NCBI GenBank assembly: GCA_051005135.1
Contig: JBPCJQ010000069.1
Location: 1 to 7,263 of the forward strand
Direction of reading: 5' to 3'
DNA length: 7,263 nt
From: DATAQC01 sp051005135
Lineage (GTDB): Bacteria; Actinomycetota; Acidimicrobiia; Acidimicrobiales; AC-14
Shown here: piece after piece, positions 5,445 to 7,263 of the stretch
Layout of the letters: the number at the start of each line of letters is the position of its first letter
How positions within the stretch are numbered: the first letter of the stretch is position 1
The notes under the pieces: model-generated
What the model was told of the DNA's origin: nothing
The model's database searches: none
Seen by the model: the letters and a program-made list of their open reading frames with translations, nothing else
Translations under genes and position numbers: made by a program

Positions 5445-5938
5445 GGCGGCACCGCGGTCAGGACGTCGACGGCGCCGACAAGCCTCGGTGGCAGCGGTTC
5501 GTCGAGGCCGCCCACCAGAGCATTCACGCCGTTCTGACGCGCGCACACCACCGCGGCGGCATCGAGGTCCGTCGCCACGACAGTGGCCGACGGTGACACT
5601 GCTTGCAACACGCAGGCGACAGCGCCGGCACCCGTGCACAGGTCTACTGCCACGCCGCCCTCCGGCACCAGGGCGGCCGCTCGGCGGGCCAGCGACTGGG
5701 TCTGGGGCCGCGGCACATAGACGCCGGCGTGGACCTGGACCCGGATGCCGCAGAAGGTCACCGCGCCGACCAACCATGCAAAGGGCTCGCCACTCGTTCG
5801 CCGGGCGACAAGCGCATCCAGCTGGGCCGGATCACCCGTGGCACCGAGCAGCTCCGCGGCTTCGGCGTCTGCCGCTACACAACCCGCGGCGGCGAGACGA
5901 GCCACCACCTCACCCAGCACTACTTGTTCGCCACCCAT
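5165..5938 (-). CDS. PrmC/HemK-family N5-glutamine methyltransferase-like protein
   Basis: A 257-residue class I SAM-dependent methyltransferase. PrmC methylates the Gln of the GGQ motif in peptide-chain release factors, but this resembles the related actinobacterial 'putative protein N5-glutamine methyltransferase' group (TIGR03704 type). Seen in order: a small helical N-terminal domain (about 5-50), RRTSGEPFAWLVG (46-58), GVYVPRPQT (72-80, the family's V.IPRPET), SAM motif I VAVDLCTGAGAVACVL (96-111), ATDLDAAAV (122-130), VDVLTAVPPYVPTDEL (157-172), FEPRRALDGGQGGL (182-195), and the C-terminal sheet LLLELGGDQG...GFVEIDVRKDEEGDDR. The usual N-P-P-Y (or N-A-P-Y) reads V-P-P-Y at 163-166. ATG 5938 is chosen because it begins the conserved domain; the open frame reaches 6247 but upstream it is compositionally unlike the family. 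The ribosome-binding site is weak. Confidence 0.8.
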   Translation of the reverse strand: MGGEQVVLGEVVARLAAAGCVAADAEAAELLGATGDPAQLDALVARRTSGEPFAWLVGAVTFCGIRVQVHAGVYVPRPQTQSLARRAAALVPEGGVAVDLCTGAGAVACVLQAVSPSATVVATDLDAAAVVCARQNGVNALVGGLDEPLPPRLVGAVDVLTAVPPYVPTDELCFLPRDVVAFEPRRALDGGQGGLALLSSVVGRSTRWLQSGAWLLLELGGDQGDVVAEEMDAAGFVEIDVRKDEEGDDRSIEGRRP

Positions 5939-6106
5939 ACCGACCCACGCCGAGAGTATCTGCTTCGTCGGCGGGGCCCTGTTAGAAGCCAACGAAGTTG
6001 CCGCCGGGTCGCCGAGTCCAGTCGCCGGTCGTACGCCCGGGGACGTAGCGATGGCTACTCCCTCGGGCCGATGACGGCTGCTGACACCTCGGCCTACCGT
6101 GCCGGT
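5939..6106. other. Divergent intergenic region upstream of the methyltransferase
   Basis: The 168 bases between the methyltransferase start (minus) and the short membrane ORF (plus). Apart from the candidate promoter ending at 6106 I see no gene, hairpin or RNA feature. Minus-strand TACTCT close to the methyltransferase start could be a -10 box but lacks a well-spaced -35. Confidence 0.4.
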
Positions 6107-6107
6107 A
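6071..6107 (+). promoter_or_regulatory. Candidate leaderless promoter at the ATG 6107
   Basis: ATGACG (6071-6076) and TACCGT (6095-6100) form a -35/-10 pair with an 18-base spacer. The ATG at 6107 lies 6 bases after the -10 box with no Shine-Dalgarno sequence between, as expected for a leaderless start. It is similar in design to the promoter at 3709-3745. Confidence 0.4.
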
Positions 6108-6409
6108 TGAAACGATGCCCGAGAGGCGCGGTGTGGATCAGCGCCTTGGGCATCGGGCTGTTCCAGGTCGTCGGGTCCTTCGGGGCGGCCGGCAACCAGC
6201 CCGACCAGGCCTGCCCTGCCGTCACCAACATCAAGGCCGCGAGCCACGACGCCCTCGGCGACCTGACCAATAGGCTCGGGGGGTGGCCGAGCCGCGAGCT
6301 GAGCGACCCGACATGCCCGACTACGGAATGGACAACCCGGCGTGGTCGCCCCTGCCCTGGTCCTGGGCCGCCGAGCGGCTGGCAGCCAATCGGAACTTCT
6401 GGCTGGTGA
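6107..6409 (+). pseudogene. Short ORF with one membrane segment, probable gene remnant
   Basis: A 100-codon frame starting at a leaderless-looking ATG. It opens MKRCPRGAVWISALGIGLFQ followed by VVGSFGAAGNQPDQ: a positively charged start and one hydrophobic helix (about residues 9-29). This resembles the first transmembrane helix of actinobacterial multi-helix membrane proteins such as sensor histidine kinases ('..Q..G....A..QP.RR'). After residue 35 the sequence becomes polar and then Arg/Pro-rich, with no further helices in any frame, and the last third overlaps the PPOX-family gene in another frame. I read it as the surviving 5' end of a membrane-protein gene, not a functional protein. The alternative is a small single-pass membrane protein. 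Confidence 0.35.
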
Positions 6410-6798
6410 CCGTCTCTGCCGCTGGTCGCCCGCATGCGTTGCCGGTCTACGGCGTGTGGGACGATGCCGAGGCTCGTTTCGCCTTCTCGTGCGGTCCCCG
6501 ATCCCGGAAGGCCCGCAACCTGGCCGCCAACGGGCGCACAGTCGTCATGGTCGACGACACGGTCGAGTGCCTCTCCCTTGAGGGCCGGGCGGCGCCGGTA
6601 CCGGCCGGTGAGCCCGAGCGCCGCTGGATCGAGCGCTATCTGGAGAAGTACCAACCCATCTCGGCGGACCTGAGTGCCGAGTTCCTCGGCCAGAACGTCA
6701 TGTTCGAGGTTGAGCCCGAGCGCGCCTTCGCCGTCATCGAGCGGGAGGAGGAGTTCTCCACCCGCGCCACGCGTTGGGTGTTCGAGCCGACCGGATGA
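6313..6798 (+). CDS. Pyridoxamine 5'-phosphate oxidase-like (PPOX/F420-dependent) flavin-fold protein
   Basis: A 161-residue split beta-barrel protein of the PPOX-like superfamily, whose members bind FMN, F420 or haem and often act as small oxidoreductases. Visible signature: LPWSWAAERLAANRNFWLVT (14-33), SAAGRPHALPVYGVWDD (35-51), FAFSCGPRSRKARNLAANGR (56-75), VVMVDDTVECLSLEGRA (77-93), a helix RRWIERYLEKY (103-113), and the closing FEVEPERAFAVIERE (131-145) plus RATRWVF. 'GRPH..PV.GVW' and 'SRKARNLAANP' are typical of actinobacterial F420-type members; Ser64, Arg65 and Lys66 are likely cofactor-phosphate contacts by analogy. The ATG at 6313 gives the P-D-Y-G opening recalled from relatives. 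An in-frame GTG at 6283 would add ten residues and cannot be excluded. It appears to be a single gene; cofactor and substrate cannot be assigned. Confidence 0.85.
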   Translation: MPDYGMDNPAWSPLPWSWAAERLAANRNFWLVTVSAAGRPHALPVYGVWDDAEARFAFSCGPRSRKARNLAANGRTVVMVDDTVECLSLEGRAAPVPAGEPERRWIERYLEKYQPISADLSAEFLGQNVMFEVEPERAFAVIEREEEFSTRATRWVFEPTG

Positions 6799-6806
6799 CG
6801 GGGTGA

Positions 6807-7070
6807 CGCTGCCAGCGCGGCCAAGCGGCTTCCATCGTCGCCACAGCGCGGCCAAAGGCCGCCGCCGTACTGGCCGATGCCCAAGCCCAGGCCGGGGCCG
6901 CGACAGCCGCCAAGGCGGAGCTCGAGGCCTTGCGCCGACCGCCAGGCGAGCTCCTCCAAGGCTCAGAGTCGGAGGCTGCCGGGGTGGCGCCCGAGAACCA
7001 CCCTGTCAAGGTTGCACCGTGGCCCCCTAACAAGGGCTGGGTGCGCCGTCTCTTCCTCCGTCGGGCCTGA
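6807..7070 (+). pseudogene. Start-less Ala-rich helical ORF, C-terminal remnant
   Basis: After an in-frame TGA at 6804-6806 the frame is open to a TGA at 7068. It encodes a long Ala-rich, probably coiled-coil helix (KAAAVLADAQAQAGAATAAK followed by AELEALRRPP), an acidic linker and a basic end GWVRRLFLRRA. No plausible ATG or GTG exists before the helix. Such helix-plus-Trp/Arg tails are common at the C-terminus of actinobacterial plasmid or integrase-associated DNA-binding proteins; the N-terminal domain is absent here. A 12-base direct repeat, CAGCGCGGCCAA (6813-6824 and 6844-6855), sits at the front edge and may mark the lesion. It could also be fortuitous open frame in GC-rich DNA. Confidence 0.4.
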
Positions 7071-7120
7071 CCTAACGGCGTCGGATCTGCAAACCCCCAT
7101 CCCCGGCCGTGGGAACGGGG

Positions 7121-7263
7121 TCAGGTTCTTCGGTGGCGGTTGTGGAAGCTGCACGCAGGGCGGCCGTTGGCCCGGGTGGTGGGGCCGCCGGCAGCGAAAG
7201 GCTGGATATGGTCGATGTCGCATTCGTGGGCGGGGATGTCGCAATAGGGGTGGAAGCACTCCC
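7121..7263 (-). CDS. HNH endonuclease C-terminal domain (DUF222-type), 5' end outside window
   Basis: Minus-strand reading frame entering from the window edge and stopping at 7121. The 46 visible residues are a complete-looking HNH/beta-beta-alpha metal motif: ECFHPYCDIPAHECDIDHIQ, then PFAAGGPTTRANGRPACSFH, NR. They contain paired cysteines (C-F-H-P-Y-C and A-C-S-F-H), the D-H catalytic pair, the central Asn-Gly and the distal His-Asn. This is the C-terminal end of the DUF222/HNH proteins that are repeated many times in actinobacterial genomes, often in mobile or variable regions. It ends within a few residues of the motif (RHRRT), which is short but not unusual for the family. The DUF222 N-terminal domain, if present, lies beyond 7263. 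It converges on the Ala-rich ORF. Confidence 0.8.
   Translation of the reverse strand, partial: ECFHPYCDIPAHECDIDHIQPFAAGGPTTRANGRPACSFHNRHRRT

Noticed and set aside
5938..6247. An upstream extension of the methyltransferase frame by about 100 codons
   Set aside because: The extension has no family similarity and is rich in unlikely coding composition, and ATG 5938 begins the recognised domain.
6280..6312. A 'GGTGGCCGAG' stretch resembling the 5' half of tRNA-Ser
   Set aside because: No T-arm (GGTTCGA-like) or anticodon stem follows at the right distance, and the stretch is part of the sequence leading into the PPOX-family gene.
7095..7120. Hairpin CCCCG...CGGGG as a terminator between convergent ORFs
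   Set aside because: Only a 5-bp stem with a long loop and no T-run, which is expected by chance at this GC content.
1..7263. CRISPR array, rRNA gene, insertion-sequence ends or toxin-antitoxin pair
   Set aside because: I found no regularly spaced repeats, no rRNA-like sequence, no transposase with terminal inverted repeats and no recognisable toxin or antitoxin motif. The 98-aa protein and recombinase fragment do not fit known pairs.

Overview
The window is about two-thirds G+C, with G/C-rich third codon positions, leaderless-looking promoters, a CWB2-type wall protein, a DUF3558-like lipoprotein and a DUF222-type HNH nuclease end. Together these suggest an actinobacterium, possibly a metagenomic or environmental one of the Acidimicrobiia type. 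That is an inference from gene families, not a taxonomic assignment. The first 21 bases are pure C and look like a contig-end artefact.

Left block (1-2759, + strand): three tightly packed genes. The first is the 3' end of an AMP-forming acyl-CoA synthetase. The second is a clear CbbX-type AAA+ ATPase, the red-type RuBisCO activase family. The third is an exported, membrane-anchored protein with degenerate CWB2 repeats, starting at a TTG 4 bases after the cbbX stop. No RuBisCO gene is visible, so the cbbX context is unusual.

Middle block (2760-4308): on the minus strand, a small conserved-looking protein is followed by a low-affinity iron permease-like gene that is frameshifted and lacks its tail. 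On the plus strand, a decayed PAP2-phosphatase remnant runs into an intact lipoprotein gene that has a good leaderless promoter.

Right block (4309-7263): a perfect 13-bp inverted repeat overlaps a promoter for a two-gene unit, a 98-residue protein and a tyrosine recombinase that keeps only its N-terminal DNA-binding domain. The recombinase runs out antisense to a PrmC/HemK-like methyltransferase in which the NPPY signature reads VPPY. Then come a short membrane-segment ORF, a PPOX/F420-type flavin-fold protein, a start-less Ala-rich helical ORF, and the C-terminal end of an HNH nuclease on the minus strand.

The recurring theme from 2760 onward is gene remnants between intact single genes: broken permease, PAP2, recombinase, membrane ORF, coiled-coil tail and HNH tail. 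This is either an accessory region that has turned over repeatedly or, for the two single-base frame breaks, sequencing error. The features that stand out most are the palindromic operator-like site, the orphan CbbX with extended charged tails, and the altered PrmC motif.
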